From Peribacillus sp. FSL H8-0477 (GTDB taxonomy: Bacteria; Bacillota; Bacilli; Bacillales; DSM-1321): 64,000 bases of DNA. The notes beneath the pieces are model-generated. The model was not told the origin of the DNA. It worked only from the letters and a program-made list of their open reading frames with translations, and did no database searches. Numbering within the stretch: position 1 is the first letter of the stretch; every line of letters begins with the position of its first letter. The position numbers and the translations under genes are program-made. The DNA lies in assembly GCF_038002765.1 (NCBI RefSeq), contig NZ_JBBODE010000002.1, positions 868,001-932,000 of the forward strand, given 5' to 3'. Below, piece by piece: positions 15,799-26,137 of this stretch.

Positions 15799-18700
15799 AA
15801 ATCATTCTATACAAACCATCTTAGTCATCGGTTCCGGTCCAATCGTCATTGGGCAGGCAGCAGAATTTGATTATGCAGGAACTCAGGCCTGTCTAGCTTT
15901 GAAAGAAGAAGGATATAAAGTCGTCCTAGTGAATAACAATCCAGCAACCATCATGACCGATCATATGAATGCTGACGTGGTTTATTTAGAACCGCTTACA
16001 GTGGATATGCTGGAGAAAATCATTCAAAAAGAAAAACCGGATGGCTTACTAGCTACGCTTGGCGGACAAACGGGATTGAACCTTGCCTATCAGCTAGATG
16101 AAACAGGAATTTTAGAAAAGTATAATGTAACCTTACTCGGTACACCGATTGATTCAATTAAAAAGGGTGAAGACCGCGAGCTGTTTAGGGAATTAATGCT
16201 CGAAATTAATGAACCAGTTCCGGACAGTGTAATTGTGCATACGCTTGAAGAGGCTGTCGCTTTTTCCGAGGAAATTGGATTTCCAATCATCGTTCGTCCG
16301 GCATACACGTTAGGCGGTACTGGCGGGGGAATTTCAGATAATCTCGAAGATTTTAAGGAACTGGTCCGCGGCGGTCTGCAAGAAAGCCCAATCACACAGT
16401 GTCTGATTGAAAAAAGCATCGCAGGCTTTAAGGAAGTCGAATATGAAGTTATGCGTGACAGCAATAATACATGTATAACCATCTGTAATATGGAAAACAT
16501 CGATCCAGTTGGGATTCATACAGGTGATTCAATCGTTGTGGCACCATCGCAAACCTTATCTGACGATGAATATCATATGCTTAGAACTGCTTCCATTAAA
16601 ATCATCTCGGCACTAGGCATCATCGGCGGATGTAATATCCAATTCGCACTTGATCCTAACAGTAAACAATATTATCTAATTGAAGTTAACCCGCGGGTTA
16701 GTCGCTCATCAGCTTTAGCATCAAAAGCAACTGGGTATCCAATTGCGAGAATTGCAGCGAAGCTGGCAGTCGGATACCATTTAGCAGAAATCATTAACCC
16801 TGTGACCAAAAGCACCTATGCAAGTTTTGAGCCTGCATTAGATTATGTAGCAGTTAAGTTTCCACGCTGGCCATTTGATAAATTTACGACAGCTGATCGT
16901 AAACTTGGAACACAAATGAAAGCGACTGGAGAAGTGATGGCTTTACATCGCAGCTTTGAAGGTGCTGTGCAAAAAGCAGTCGATTCCCTCGAATTAAAGA
17001 CACTAGGGCTTAATCTTTTATCCCTGAGCGAAAAAAGTATCGATGAGCTTTGGGAAATGCTCTTTGCTAAAACCGATGAACGGATATTTGTCATTTTTGA
17101 AATGCTCCGTAAAGGGGTTACCGAAAAAGAAATTCATGAAGCAACGAAAATTGACTACTTCTTCCTTCATTCCTTTAGCTTACTAATTAATATCGAAAAA
17201 GAAATCGCTGATCAGCAGTTAGAAGAAATGAGTAAAGCGGCGATGCAGCGTATTAAAGAAAAAGGATTTTCAGATCGGTATCTGGCTTCAGTCTGGAAAA
17301 CGGACGAAGCGACTGTTAGGCACTATCGTCAAGAACTTGGAGTCAAAGCTGTGTATAAGACGGTTGATACATGTGCAGCAGAGTTCGAATCACATACTAA
17401 TTATTTTTATTCCACGTACTTTGGAGAGAATGAACAACAAAAAACATCCAAGCCTAAGGTGCTGATGATCGGCAGTGGTCCCATTCGTATTGGACAGGGA
17501 ATTGAGTTTGATTATTGTTCAGTACATGGCGTATATGCCCTGCAGGGTGAGCAGGTAGAAACGGTAATGATTAATAGTAATCCAGAAACCGTGAGCACGG
17601 ATTTTGCAACAGCTGATCGTTTATACTTTGAACCACTTACGCTTGAATATGTGTTAAATGTAATTGAAGCCGAGGATATTACCGATGTGATTGTCCAATT
17701 TGGCGGTCAAACGGCTATCAATTTGGCACAGGGTCTTGAAGAATATGGTGTGAACCTGCTTGGTACATCCTTTGATAGTTTGGATCAATTGGAAGATCGA
17801 GATCGCTTCTATCAACTCCTTCAAAAACTTGAGATTCCTCATGTCCCAGGTGCTATGGCAGCTGATCAAAAAGAACTTGTTCAACAGGCAGAAGGCATTG
17901 GATTTCCTGTGTTAATCAGACCCTCATATGTTATAGGCGGTCAGGGAATGGAAATAATCCAAGACAAATCTGCTCTGGAGCATCGAATGAATGAAGGAAC
18001 AGCGATTGTTTATCCAGTCTTAATTGACTCATATATCCCAGCAAAAGAAGTCGAAATTGACTTAATTGCTGATGGAAGTGACATTTATATTCCGTTAATT
18101 GCCGAACATGTTGAAAAAGCAGGCGTTCACTCTGGAGATAGTATGGCCTTATTCCCAGAAGTCTCCCTTTCAGATGAAACGAAAGGTTTAATTGAATCTT
18201 ACGCTAAGAAGCTTGTCGTGGAACTAGATTATAGAGGGCTAATGAATATTCAATTTGTCATTGATGGGGAACAGGTATATGTACTGGAAGTTAATCCTCG
18301 TGCAAGCAGGACGATTCCAATTATTTGTAAAATAACTGGTGCCCCAATGGTTCAAGCAGCAACAAAAATATTGCTTGGGAAATATAAATTGTCGAATTTA
18401 TTCGAAAAAACAGGATTAAATGAAAATCTTAGCTTTGCTGCTGTGAAATATCCTGTCTTTTCAACATTTGCTTTAAGCGGACTCGATTCCAAAGTTGGAC
18501 CGGAAATGAAATCAACAGGAGAAGGGATCGCTATTGCTGATACGGTAGAGGAGGCACTTGCAAAGGTGTACCATCCAAATCGTGCAGTGAATAAAACGGC
18601 CATTTATCATAGTTCATCCGTTCACGTAAATGCCGTTTCCGAACAAATGGGACTTGAAGCAGGCATGACTTTCCAAAGCGGAGACTTTGAAGGTTTCTTG

Positions 18701-18910
18701 AAACAAGGGAATGGAGCAGCTGTTCTTGCTTATGGAACAACGAAAGAAGATCAACGTCTACGAGTAATGGCAGCAAAATATCGGATTCTTGCCTTTACAG
18801 AGGAGTCAACCTTTACTGCTTATTTACAGTCGTTAACACATGATGAGATTAAAGCAGTTTCCCTTCAGGAATGGCTTGAAAAAATCCCACAAGGAGTGAC
18901 ACCTATATGA
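15791..18910 (+). CDS. carB: Carbamoyl phosphate synthase, large subunit, arginine type
   Basis: A 1,039-residue CarB with two homologous ATP-grasp halves. IGSGPIVIGQAAEFDYAG opens the first and IGSGPIRIGQGIEFDYC the second. It makes carbamoyl phosphate from bicarbonate, ammonia and two ATP. I chose the ATG at 15791 after CGGGAGAG; this overlaps the end of carA by 8 bases. The C-terminal allosteric region (about residues 930-1039) is shorter than in the enterobacterial enzyme, as in other arginine-specific CarB proteins. It overlaps argF by 4 bases. Confidence 0.94.
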   Translation: MPKNHSIQTILVIGSGPIVIGQAAEFDYAGTQACLALKEEGYKVVLVNNNPATIMTDHMNADVVYLEPLTVDMLEKIIQKEKPDGLLATLGGQTGLNLAYQLDETGILEKYNVTLLGTPIDSIKKGEDRELFRELMLEINEPVPDSVIVHTLEEAVAFSEEIGFPIIVRPAYTLGGTGGGISDNLEDFKELVRGGLQESPITQCLIEKSIAGFKEVEYEVMRDSNNTCITICNMENIDPVGIHTGDSIVVAPSQTLSDDEYHMLRTASIKIISALGIIGGCNIQFALDPNSKQYYLIEVNPRVSRSSALASKATGYPIARIAAKLAVGYHLAEIINPVTKSTYASFEPALDYVAVKFPRWPFDKFTTADRKLGTQMKATGEVMALHRSFEGAVQKAVDSLELKTLGLNLLSLSEKSIDELWEMLFAKTDERIFVIFEMLRKGVTEKEIHEATKIDYFFLHSFSLLINIEKEIADQQLEEMSKAAMQRIKEKGFSDRYLASVWKTDEATVRHYRQELGVKAVYKTVDTCAAEFESHTNYFYSTYFGENEQQKTSKPKVLMIGSGPIRIGQGIEFDYCSVHGVYALQGEQVETVMINSNPETVSTDFATADRLYFEPLTLEYVLNVIEAEDITDVIVQFGGQTAINLAQGLEEYGVNLLGTSFDSLDQLEDRDRFYQLLQKLEIPHVPGAMAADQKELVQQAEGIGFPVLIRPSYVIGGQGMEIIQDKSALEHRMNEGTAIVYPVLIDSYIPAKEVEIDLIADGSDIYIPLIAEHVEKAGVHSGDSMALFPEVSLSDETKGLIESYAKKLVVELDYRGLMNIQFVIDGEQVYVLEVNPRASRTIPIICKITGAPMVQAATKILLGKYKLSNLFEKTGLNENLSFAAVKYPVFSTFALSGLDSKVGPEMKSTGEGIAIADTVEEALAKVYHPNRAVNKTAIYHSSSVHVNAVSEQMGLEAGMTFQSGDFEGFLKQGNGAAVLAYGTTKEDQRLRVMAAKYRILAFTEESTFTAYLQSLTHDEIKAVSLQEWLEKIPQGVTPI

Positions 18911-19860
18911 GCGTGAAAACACTTGAAAAACAAATTATCGGACAAAAAGATTTTCTAACACTTAGAGATCTCTCAACAGATACGATTTTAAATCTATTGG
19001 CATCTGCAGAAAAGATCAAAGAGAAATTACAGGCAGGGGTCGAATACACCCCTTTAAAAGGGAAAACGCTCGGGATGATTTTTGAAAAATCTTCTACTAG
19101 AACGAGGGTTTCCTTTGAAGTAGGTATGCTTCAATTAGGTGGGAACGCTTTATTTTTAAGCAGTAATGATATCCAAATTGGCCGCGGTGAAACGATTTCT
19201 GATACAGCGAAAGTCCTTTCTGAATATATCGATGGCATAATGATTAGAACGTTTGGTCATGACAAAATTGAAGAGTTGGCGAATGCAGCAACCATTCCTG
19301 TTATTAATGGGCTAACGGACACCTATCACCCTTGCCAAGCACTAGCAGATTTACTCACAATCAAAGAAATTAAAGGTTCACTTAAAGGGTTAAAACTAGC
19401 TTATATTGGTGATGGAAATAATGTTGTTCACTCACTCATGCTTGCATGTGCTAAAACAGGCATTGATATTGCTATCGCTTCACCAAAGGGCTATGAACCG
19501 GATGCGGATATTGTGAAGTTTGCCGAAGAAGCAGCTGAGAGCCAGGGCAGTAAGGTTCTTGTGACACAATCACCAATCGATGCCATTAAGGACGCGGATA
19601 TCGTTTATGCTGATGTTTGGACATCAATGGGATATGAACAGGAAAATATTACGAGACTTGAGGTATTTAAACCCTATCAAATCAATGCAGAATTGATTAA
19701 GCATGCGAAGCCTGATTATTTGTTTATGCATTGTTTACCGGCACATCGTGGTGAAGAAGTCACTGGAGAAATTATCGACGGCCCCAATTCGGTCGTCTTC
19801 CATCAAGCAGGTAATCGACTTCATGCTCAAAAAGCTGTGCTCGTTGATTTACTCTCATAA
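18907..19860 (+). CDS. argF: Ornithine carbamoyltransferase
   Basis: A 317-residue OTCase. SSTRTRVSF binds carbamoyl phosphate, HPCQALAD and the catalytic-loop HCLPAHRGEEVTGEI bind ornithine and contain the reactive Cys. It joins carbamoyl phosphate and ornithine to citrulline. ATGA overlap with carB couples translation. It is the last gene of the operon and is followed by a strong terminator. argG and argH are not in the window. Confidence 0.96.
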   Translation: MSVKTLEKQIIGQKDFLTLRDLSTDTILNLLASAEKIKEKLQAGVEYTPLKGKTLGMIFEKSSTRTRVSFEVGMLQLGGNALFLSSNDIQIGRGETISDTAKVLSEYIDGIMIRTFGHDKIEELANAATIPVINGLTDTYHPCQALADLLTIKEIKGSLKGLKLAYIGDGNNVVHSLMLACAKTGIDIAIASPKGYEPDADIVKFAEEAAESQGSKVLVTQSPIDAIKDADIVYADVWTSMGYEQENITRLEVFKPYQINAELIKHAKPDYLFMHCLPAHRGEEVTGEIIDGPNSVVFHQAGNRLHAQKAVLVDLLS

Positions 19861-19897
19861 AAAAAGTGCCTGCAGACACCTGCAGGCACTTTTTTTA
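19861..19897 (+). terminator. Terminator of the arginine operon
   Basis: AGTGCCTGCAG and CTGCAGGCACT form an 11-bp stem around ACAC, extended by A/T pairing and T7. Confidence 0.93.
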
Positions 19898-19967
19898 AAT
19901 ACTAATATTCATGAAATCAGTAACACACGGAAACAATAAGAATGCAGCCGGTTAAAGGAGGGTTCCT

Positions 19968-20147
19968 GTGGGACAAAATCATCAATTTAAAGCAGGTCAA
20001 AAAGCACCTAATAATGGGGTATATGTTGAAATTGGAGAAACGGGAAGCACTGTTCTCAACCCTCAGAAGGTCAAGCTTAATGCGGGGGATCATTTTCCTG
20101 ATACGACGAATCAGAACCGTGTTTGGATGTATCAACGCAAACCTTAA
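19968..20147 (+). CDS. yjzC: YjzC-family small protein
   Basis: A 59-residue protein from a GTG at 19968 with AAAGGAGG 6 bases upstream. The sequence MGQNHQFKAGQKAPNNGVY...QKVKLNAGDHFP...MYQRKP matches YjzC of B. subtilis nearly end to end, from memory, and occupies the same place after argF. The YjzC fold is small and beta-rich; its function is unknown. A terminator follows. Confidence 0.88.
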   Translation: MGQNHQFKAGQKAPNNGVYVEIGETGSTVLNPQKVKLNAGDHFPDTTNQNRVWMYQRKP

Positions 20148-20149
20148 AA

Positions 20150-20192
20150 AAAATCCTTTCCTCCTGGTTATGCAGTGAGGAAGGGTTTTTTT
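20150..20192 (+). terminator. yjzC terminator
   Basis: AAATCCTTTCCTC pairs with GAGGAAGGGTTT (two G-U pairs) and is followed by a T run. Confidence 0.75.
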
Positions 20193-20239
20193 CTTACATA
20201 GAGCCATAAAAATCATTATTTAAAGGACATGGTTTTTGC

Positions 20240-20292
20240 TTTACATCTCTTTGGAAACTAGTATAATTAAGTAAAGGTCAAAAAAGGTCAAA
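20240..20292 (+). promoter_or_regulatory. clpB promoter with CtsR operator
   Basis: TTTACA (20240-20245), 16 bases, TATAAT (20262-20267). Immediately downstream, AGGTCAAAAAAGGTCAAA (20275-20292) is a direct heptad repeat matching the CtsR consensus GGTCAAANANGGTCAAA. It overlaps the expected transcription start, so CtsR should repress clpB until heat or protein stress. Confidence 0.92.
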
Positions 20293-20319
20293 CTTTTCAT
20301 CGGATAGGAGGAACCAAAG

Positions 20320-22914
20320 TTGGATATGAAGAAAATGACAGACAAATTACAGGATGCCTTTGTAAGTGCTCAAGAAATAGCCCTAAACCAAAAGAATCCT
20401 GAGTTGAATGAATTCCATTTGCTATCGGCTTTAATTTCTCAGGACGATAGCATGTTGGCAAGGGTGTTATCTGAAAATGGTCGCCCAGTTAAACGGTTTA
20501 CTGATGAACTGCAAACTGAACTATCTAAGCTGCCACAGGTTTCCGGTACAAACAGCGGGCTGTATATGTCTAGTTCCTTGCAAACCATTTTAGATGCAGC
20601 TGAAAAACAGATGCGCGAATTTGAAGATGAATATTTGTCAGTCGAACATATTTTACTTGCCATTGTGAAAGAAAATAAGCAAGGCATCAAGAAGCTGTTT
20701 GCGCCTTTCGATATTACGTATCAATCGATGCTCGCCATTATTAAACAAATTAGGGGGAATCAACGGGTGACAAGTCAAAATCCAGAAAACACCTATGAGG
20801 TTTTAAAAAAATATGGCCGGGATCTAGTGGCTGAAGTACGCAATGGGAAAGTAGATCCAGTTATCGGCAGGGATTCGGAAATTCGGAACGTTATACGAAT
20901 TTTATCTCGAAAAACAAAAAATAATCCAGTCTTAATAGGGGAGCCAGGCGTCGGGAAAACGGCGATTGTGGAAGGACTTGCACAACGGATTGTTCGTAAA
21001 GATGTCCCAGAGGGCCTGAAAGATAAAACCGTATTTTCTCTTGATATGAGCTCGCTTGTTGCAGGAGCCAAATTCCGCGGCGAATTTGAGGAGCGGTTAA
21101 AGGCCGTATTAAATGAAGTGAAAAAAAGTGATGGGAAAATTCTCTTGTTTATTGACGAGCTCCACACCATTGTTGGGGCAGGACGCACGGATGGGGCAAT
21201 GGATGCCGGTAATATGCTGAAGCCTATGCTTGCTAGAGGAGAACTTCATTGTATTGGAGCGACAACGCTTGATGAATATCGTAAATATATCGAAAAAGAT
21301 CCTGCACTTGAACGAAGATTTCAACAGGTGCTTGTTAGTGAACCAGATGTTGAAGATACCATCTCGATTCTACGCGGCTTGAAAGAACGATACGAAGTCC
21401 ATCACGGAGTGAGAATACATGATCGTGCTCTAGTAGCAGCTGCGTCCTTATCCAATCGCTATATTACGGATCGTTTCTTACCTGATAAGGCTATTGATTT
21501 AGTAGATGAAGCCTGTGCAATGATTCGTACGGAAATCGATTCGATGCCGACTGAGCTTGATGAAATTACCCGTAAAGTGATGCAGCTAGAAATAGAAGAA
21601 GCTGCATTAAATCTTGAAGATGATCCGCAAAGCAAAGAGCGCCTTTCTGTGTTGCAAAAGGAATTAGCAGACCAGCGTGACATGGCCAATAGTATGAAAG
21701 CACGTTGGCAGATGGAAAAGTCATCACTCCAAGATGTTCAAGACTATCGGGAGCAGCTCGAAAAGCTGCGCAGGGAACTGGAAAAAGCAGAAGATGAATA
21801 CGATTTGAATAAAGCAGCCGAATTGCGTCATGGGAAAATTCCACAAAAAGAAAAAGAACTAGCGGCTTTAGAAATCCAACTTGAAAGTGAGAAAAAAGAT
21901 TCTCGTTTGCTGCGTGAAGAGGTTACAGAAGAAGAGATAGCCTCCATTGTCGCCCGCTGGACAGGTATACCAGTCGTTAAACTGGTTGAAGGTGAACGTC
22001 AGAAACTATTGAAACTAGCGAATATCCTCCATGAACGCGTAATTGGACAAGATGAAGCGGTTGAACTGGTATCAGATGCTGTTTTACGAGCTAGAGCAGG
22101 AATTAAAGATCCAAACCGTCCAATTGGCTCCTTTATTTTCCTTGGACCAACAGGTGTTGGAAAAACAGAACTAGTGAAAGCTTTAGCAGAAACCCTATTT
22201 GATAGTGAAGAGCATATGATTCGGATTGACATGTCCGAATATATGGAAAAACACTCCGTTTCCCGTTTGATTGGAGCTCCCCCTGGATATGTTGGATTCG
22301 AAGAGGGAGGTCAGCTTACGGAAGCTATCCGCCGCAAGCCTTACTCAGTCATCTTGCTGGATGAAATTGAAAAGGCACATCCAGAAGTATTTAATATACT
22401 CCTGCAAATGCTGGATGACGGCCGGATTACGGACTCGCAGGGTCGTACCATTGACTGTAAAAACACAGTTATTATTATGACATCAAATATTGGGTCCCAG
22501 TACCTTCTGCAAGCTGCAAATCCAGAAGAAGGTATTGAAGAAAGTATAAAAGACCAAGTGTTTTCTGAATTAAGAGGGCATTTCCGTCCAGAGTTACTCA
22601 ACCGGATCGATGACATCATCTTATTTAAACCTTTGTCTAAAAAAGAAATCGTTCAAATTGTAGCTCAGATGGTTATGCAGCTAAAACTTCGCCTGCAAGA
22701 TCAGCAAATTGACTTGGATATATCCGATGCAGCGAAGGAGTTCATCGCCGAACAGGGATATGACGCTGTATATGGAGCCCGTCCACTGAAACGGTTTATT
22801 CAAAAACAAGTAGAAACAAAACTCGCCCGTGAAATTATTGCGGGAACGTTAGAAGGACAGCATGAAGTATTAATTGATTACAAAAATCAGGAATTAGTAC
22901 TAACGATAAACTAA
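20320..22914 (+). CDS. clpB: ATP-dependent disaggregase ClpB
   Basis: An 864-residue AAA+ chaperone. Order: N-domain (1-150), first ATPase with GEPGVGKTA (207-215), a long coiled-coil middle domain (about 405-530) that separates ClpB from other Clp proteins, and second ATPase with GPTGVGKTE. It extracts proteins from aggregates with DnaK. A TTG at 20320 lies 8 bases after AGGAGG; the ATG at 20326 is 14 bases away. There is no IGF/IGL loop for ClpP binding that I can see. B. subtilis lacks clpB, so this is a difference from that reference order. Confidence 0.95.
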   Translation: MDMKKMTDKLQDAFVSAQEIALNQKNPELNEFHLLSALISQDDSMLARVLSENGRPVKRFTDELQTELSKLPQVSGTNSGLYMSSSLQTILDAAEKQMREFEDEYLSVEHILLAIVKENKQGIKKLFAPFDITYQSMLAIIKQIRGNQRVTSQNPENTYEVLKKYGRDLVAEVRNGKVDPVIGRDSEIRNVIRILSRKTKNNPVLIGEPGVGKTAIVEGLAQRIVRKDVPEGLKDKTVFSLDMSSLVAGAKFRGEFEERLKAVLNEVKKSDGKILLFIDELHTIVGAGRTDGAMDAGNMLKPMLARGELHCIGATTLDEYRKYIEKDPALERRFQQVLVSEPDVEDTISILRGLKERYEVHHGVRIHDRALVAAASLSNRYITDRFLPDKAIDLVDEACAMIRTEIDSMPTELDEITRKVMQLEIEEAALNLEDDPQSKERLSVLQKELADQRDMANSMKARWQMEKSSLQDVQDYREQLEKLRRELEKAEDEYDLNKAAELRHGKIPQKEKELAALEIQLESEKKDSRLLREEVTEEEIASIVARWTGIPVVKLVEGERQKLLKLANILHERVIGQDEAVELVSDAVLRARAGIKDPNRPIGSFIFLGPTGVGKTELVKALAETLFDSEEHMIRIDMSEYMEKHSVSRLIGAPPGYVGFEEGGQLTEAIRRKPYSVILLDEIEKAHPEVFNILLQMLDDGRITDSQGRTIDCKNTVIIMTSNIGSQYLLQAANPEEGIEESIKDQVFSELRGHFRPELLNRIDDIILFKPLSKKEIVQIVAQMVMQLKLRLQDQQIDLDISDAAKEFIAEQGYDAVYGARPLKRFIQKQVETKLAREIIAGTLEGQHEVLIDYKNQELVLTIN

Positions 22915-22921
22915 TCTCGAA

Positions 22922-22964
22922 CCAAAAAGAGGTAGACTGCCACATGCAGTCTACCTCTTTTTGG
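22922..22964. terminator. clpB terminator
   Basis: A perfect 19-bp stem: CCAAAAAGAGGTAGACTGC with GCAGTCTACCTCTTTTTGG around CACAT. Confidence 0.93.
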
Positions 22965-23050
22965 ATTTGAGATTCTAAGACAAACCTTAGCTGCAGAAAT
23001 TAACGCCAAAGCAAGATGCTCTGGTAACTGGGAAGACCGGGGTGTTGAGG

Positions 23051-23890
23051 CATTAACCTGGAATTAAGTGATCATCGTGACTATCTAACGGCTAGATACA
23101 CTTATTTACTAGACAAATCGTCATTAGAACCTACGCTGTATTAGCATCTCGGAAAATCAGTATGTGCGAAACTGAGGGGAATGTGTGCGGAACAGAAGAG
23201 TTTATGTGCGCTTGAGCTTATTTATGTGCGGAAACGGGGAAATCTTGTGCGCTTGGAGTGATTTTATGTGCGGAAGCCTATTGTGGGGATGACGTAGAAA
23301 AAGAAGCTGAGTAGATCGGGTTGTTAAAAATGTGTCATTAACCTGGAATTTAGTGATCCTTGAGACTATCTAAAGTCCAATACGTTTATTTATTAGGCAA
23401 ACTTGTTCTTGAACATGCGCTGCACAGGCGTTTTTAGCATCTCGGAAAATCAGTATGTGCGGAACTGAGGGGAATGTGCGCGGAACAGAAGAGTTTATGT
23501 GCGCTTGAGCTTATTTATGTGCGGAAACGGGGAAATCTGTGCGCTTGGAGTGTTTTTATGTGCGGAAGCCTACTGTGGGGAGGAAGTAGAAAAAGAAGCT
23601 GAGTAGATCGGGGTTGTTAAAAATGTGTCATTACCCTGGAATTGAGTGATCCTTGAGACTATCTAAAGTCCCATACGTTTAATTAATAGGCAAACTTGTT
23701 CTTGAACATGCGCTGCACAGGCGTTTTTAGCATCTCGGAAAATTAGTATGTGCGAACTCAGGGGAATGTGTGCGGAACAGAAGATTTTGTGCGCTTGAGC
23801 TTATTTATGTGCGGAAACGGGGAAATCTTGTGCGCTTGTAGTGTTTTTATGTGCGGAAGCCTATTGTGGGGAGGATGCCGAAAAGTTGTT
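23051..23890 (+). repeat. Three tandem copies of a ~290-bp unit, each with six TGTGCG cores
   Basis: Unit starts (CATTAACCTGGAATT or CATTACCCTGG) fall at 23051, 23336 and 23629; the third is truncated at about 23890. Units 2 and 3 are nearly identical, unit 1 is more diverged in its first half. Each holds six TGTGCG cores, alternately followed by GGAA and CTT, spaced 19-21 bp (in unit 1 at 23163, 23184, 23205, 23225, 23246 and 23267). No gene, ribosome site or terminator is visible from 22966 to 23985. Confidence 0.92.
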
Positions 23891-23985
23891 GTTAATGGAA
23901 CGGAATTAGCCAAGTCCAGCTAAAGACCTGAGCTTCAAGAATCTTTCATCTCGTTCTCAAAATCCGAATTTTCCACATAAAAAAA

Positions 23986-24008
23986 GAGGCATCACAGTTG
24001 TGTGCCTC
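23986..24008 (-). terminator. yjzD terminator
   Basis: GAGGCATCAC and GTGTGCCTC pair, with A7 to the left giving a U tract on the minus strand. Confidence 0.8.
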
Positions 24009-24034
24009 GGGACTAAATGTGGACTTCAAATCAA

Positions 24035-24223
24035 TCAATGATGAGCTTCTTTTGCGGGACCTTCAGGGATGATAGCTGGAATAATCATAATAAGAATTGG
24101 CGCTGCAATTCCTAAGATTGTACCAGTTGTGAAGTCATAAGTAGCTCCGATCATGGATGAAACAACATATGTAAGCATATGTGCTAAAATGAATGTCCAG
24201 AAAAATGTCATAATAAATTTCAT
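24035..24223 (-). CDS. yjzD: YjzD-family (DUF2929) small membrane protein
   Basis: A 62-residue protein with two hydrophobic segments (about 4-22 and 36-52) and the family's HMLTYVVSSMIGATYDF. It matches YjzD/DUF2929 and keeps the B. subtilis position between argF and yjaU. Function unknown. GGGGTG lies 7 bases before the ATG. Confidence 0.82.
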   Translation of the reverse strand: MKFIMTFFWTFILAHMLTYVVSSMIGATYDFTTGTILGIAAPILIMIIPAIIPEGPAKEAHH

Positions 24224-24444
24224 TAATGTTCACCCCATTCCACTGCAATCATCTTTATCATACCATAATTAATATGCAGTTAAAACGGGTTATTTATAAA
24301 TTATTCTGTAAAAATAGAGGTGGTTGTCCATTTTTCTTTTTCTATTCCTATTTGGGCATGATACGATAGGCATATCCCCTATCAAAATAATATACGAGGC
24401 ATAGAGTATATAGTAAGCAAGACTTCTTAAAGGAGCATGTAATC

Positions 24445-25167
24445 ATGGAACAGCGAACATTTCTATTCGATGGACAATGGAATATCGTCTATTATCCCGT
24501 ACAGCCGAGTGGTTTTGGGGTCCTCGTCATTGGAGACCGAACTCATTTTGTGGAAGAGAACACTAGTTATTGGATCCAGCATCCTGGTCGAAAGCAAATA
24601 CTAGACCATTTAAAGAGTGCGGGGTATGTGTTATTTTCTTCAAACTTATATGGGGCAAATTGGGGGAGTGCGAAATCCGCTGATCTTGCAGCAAAACTAT
24701 ATTATATGATGATGAAAAGCGAGATTCTTAATCAGAATGTTCATATTTTGGCTGAAGGTTCTGGCGCACTTACTGCATTAAGTTTAATGGAAAAAATGGG
24801 CGATCACATTCGTTCAGCAGTGTTTATCAATCCTACTTTGTTTCTTAAACAAAAAATGGACAAGGAAAAGGAAAATGTCTTTTTCTATAAAAAGTGGCTC
24901 CACGAAGCAGCGGAAGCGAATGAAATGACACCAAAGGAATATGAAGGCTTGATTAGTAGTAAGGACAGTATGCCTCAATTATCAAATGTACCGCTTAAAA
25001 TTATTCAAGTGTTAGAGAGAACGGATGAAAAACTTCATAAATTGTATCGTGATCTACAAAATCAAGAGGGGCCAGAAGTGGATATCACGTATCTCCTGCC
25101 GGAAAAAAGATACAAAATTGCTTCTCAAATTCAAAGATTTTTTAAACTCTATGAAGGCTCTTTATAA
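24445..25167 (+). CDS. yjaU: YjaU-like putative alpha/beta hydrolase
   Basis: A 240-residue protein, identified by position and fold features. FGVLVIGDRTHF and the central AEGSGALTALSLM resemble a hydrolase core with a GxSxG nucleophile elbow (EGSGA at about residue 108). The C-terminal acid and His are not obvious, so catalysis is uncertain. AAAGGAG precedes the ATG. It is the first of a pair with yjaV. Confidence 0.7.
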   Translation: MEQRTFLFDGQWNIVYYPVQPSGFGVLVIGDRTHFVEENTSYWIQHPGRKQILDHLKSAGYVLFSSNLYGANWGSAKSADLAAKLYYMMMKSEILNQNVHILAEGSGALTALSLMEKMGDHIRSAVFINPTLFLKQKMDKEKENVFFYKKWLHEAAEANEMTPKEYEGLISSKDSMPQLSNVPLKIIQVLERTDEKLHKLYRDLQNQEGPEVDITYLLPEKRYKIASQIQRFFKLYEGSL

Positions 25168-25259
25168 AGAGTCTTTTTTACATACTTTTTTCTTCTGAAC
25201 TATTCTTCAGACTACCTGCATACGATACAGCAAGAACTTACATGTATGGAGGCGGAAAG

Positions 25260-26051
25260 ATGGAACAATCAATCGTAATCGGTGCTCACCAATTTATCGG
25301 CTTTCACCTGACGAATGAGTTGCTTGAAAAAGGAAAAACAGTAATCGGTATAGACGATTCGACGAATAAAGAAACCAATGAGATGGACCTGTATATCGGG
25401 CGTAATGCTAATTATTCATTTTTAACCTTAGAGCAGCTTAAGGAAGTAAAGGTTTCGGAGCAGACTACAGTCTTTATAGATTGGTATGATATTCAGATTA
25501 ATCGTGAAAATTGTCGTATATCTGCCGAAGAGATTACGAACGTTCTTCAACGCTGGGGAGAGCATAAGGAGCCGAATGTCCTCGTCTTATGTCCAATGGT
25601 ACAAGAGAGTGAAGAACCCTTTATAGAATGGAAAAGGATTAAATCGGAAAAAATCATTTATCTGCCGACTGTATATGGGCCATGGCAGCCTGTAACAATG
25701 GCTTTTGCAGCAGCAATTAGTGATGTTGATACAAACGATATACGGACGTTCAAGAATGACTTTCGCCTAGACGCCATCTTCATCGATGATGTTCTTAATG
25801 CACTTACAGAGATTCAAAAACAAGAACATCAAACAATTATTTTAGAAAGTACGAGTGAAAATCAGTGGGCAGCTTGTGCGGCAGAATTAAACAAACCTGA
25901 ACTTATCGAAACGCTTACATCTAAGGAGAATAGGGTATATAATGAAAAAGCTGTTTATCATAAAGTGATTAACTCTGTTTCGCCAAAACAAGGGATCGCT
26001 TTACAAATCGAACATTTTGAAAAAATGAAGCGTTTGAGTATAAGGGAGTAA
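25260..26051 (+). CDS. yjaV: YjaV-like NAD-dependent epimerase/dehydratase homologue
   Basis: A 263-residue protein with an N-terminal Rossmann signature spread over IGAHQFIGFHLTNELLEKG and a later LPTVYGPWQP typical of extended SDR proteins. A catalytic Tyr-x-x-x-Lys is not evident, so it may be a degenerate member. ATG at 25260 follows GGAGGCGG by 3-4 bases; the upstream ATG at 25242 lies before the ribosome site. Function unknown. Confidence 0.72.
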   Translation: MEQSIVIGAHQFIGFHLTNELLEKGKTVIGIDDSTNKETNEMDLYIGRNANYSFLTLEQLKEVKVSEQTTVFIDWYDIQINRENCRISAEEITNVLQRWGEHKEPNVLVLCPMVQESEEPFIEWKRIKSEKIIYLPTVYGPWQPVTMAFAAAISDVDTNDIRTFKNDFRLDAIFIDDVLNALTEIQKQEHQTIILESTSENQWAACAAELNKPELIETLTSKENRVYNEKAVYHKVINSVSPKQGIALQIEHFEKMKRLSIRE

Positions 26052-26137
26052 CAGAGATAGAAGAAATTTTTTTGCAGGTAGTGTAGAATAAAAAAAGGGT
26101 AAATGAAAAAGGATAGCGTGGAAGGAGGATGGATAGA

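Noticed and set aside
23051-23890. CRISPR array
   Set aside because: The six-base cores are too short, spacers are conserved between units, units are 290 bp, and no cas genes are near.
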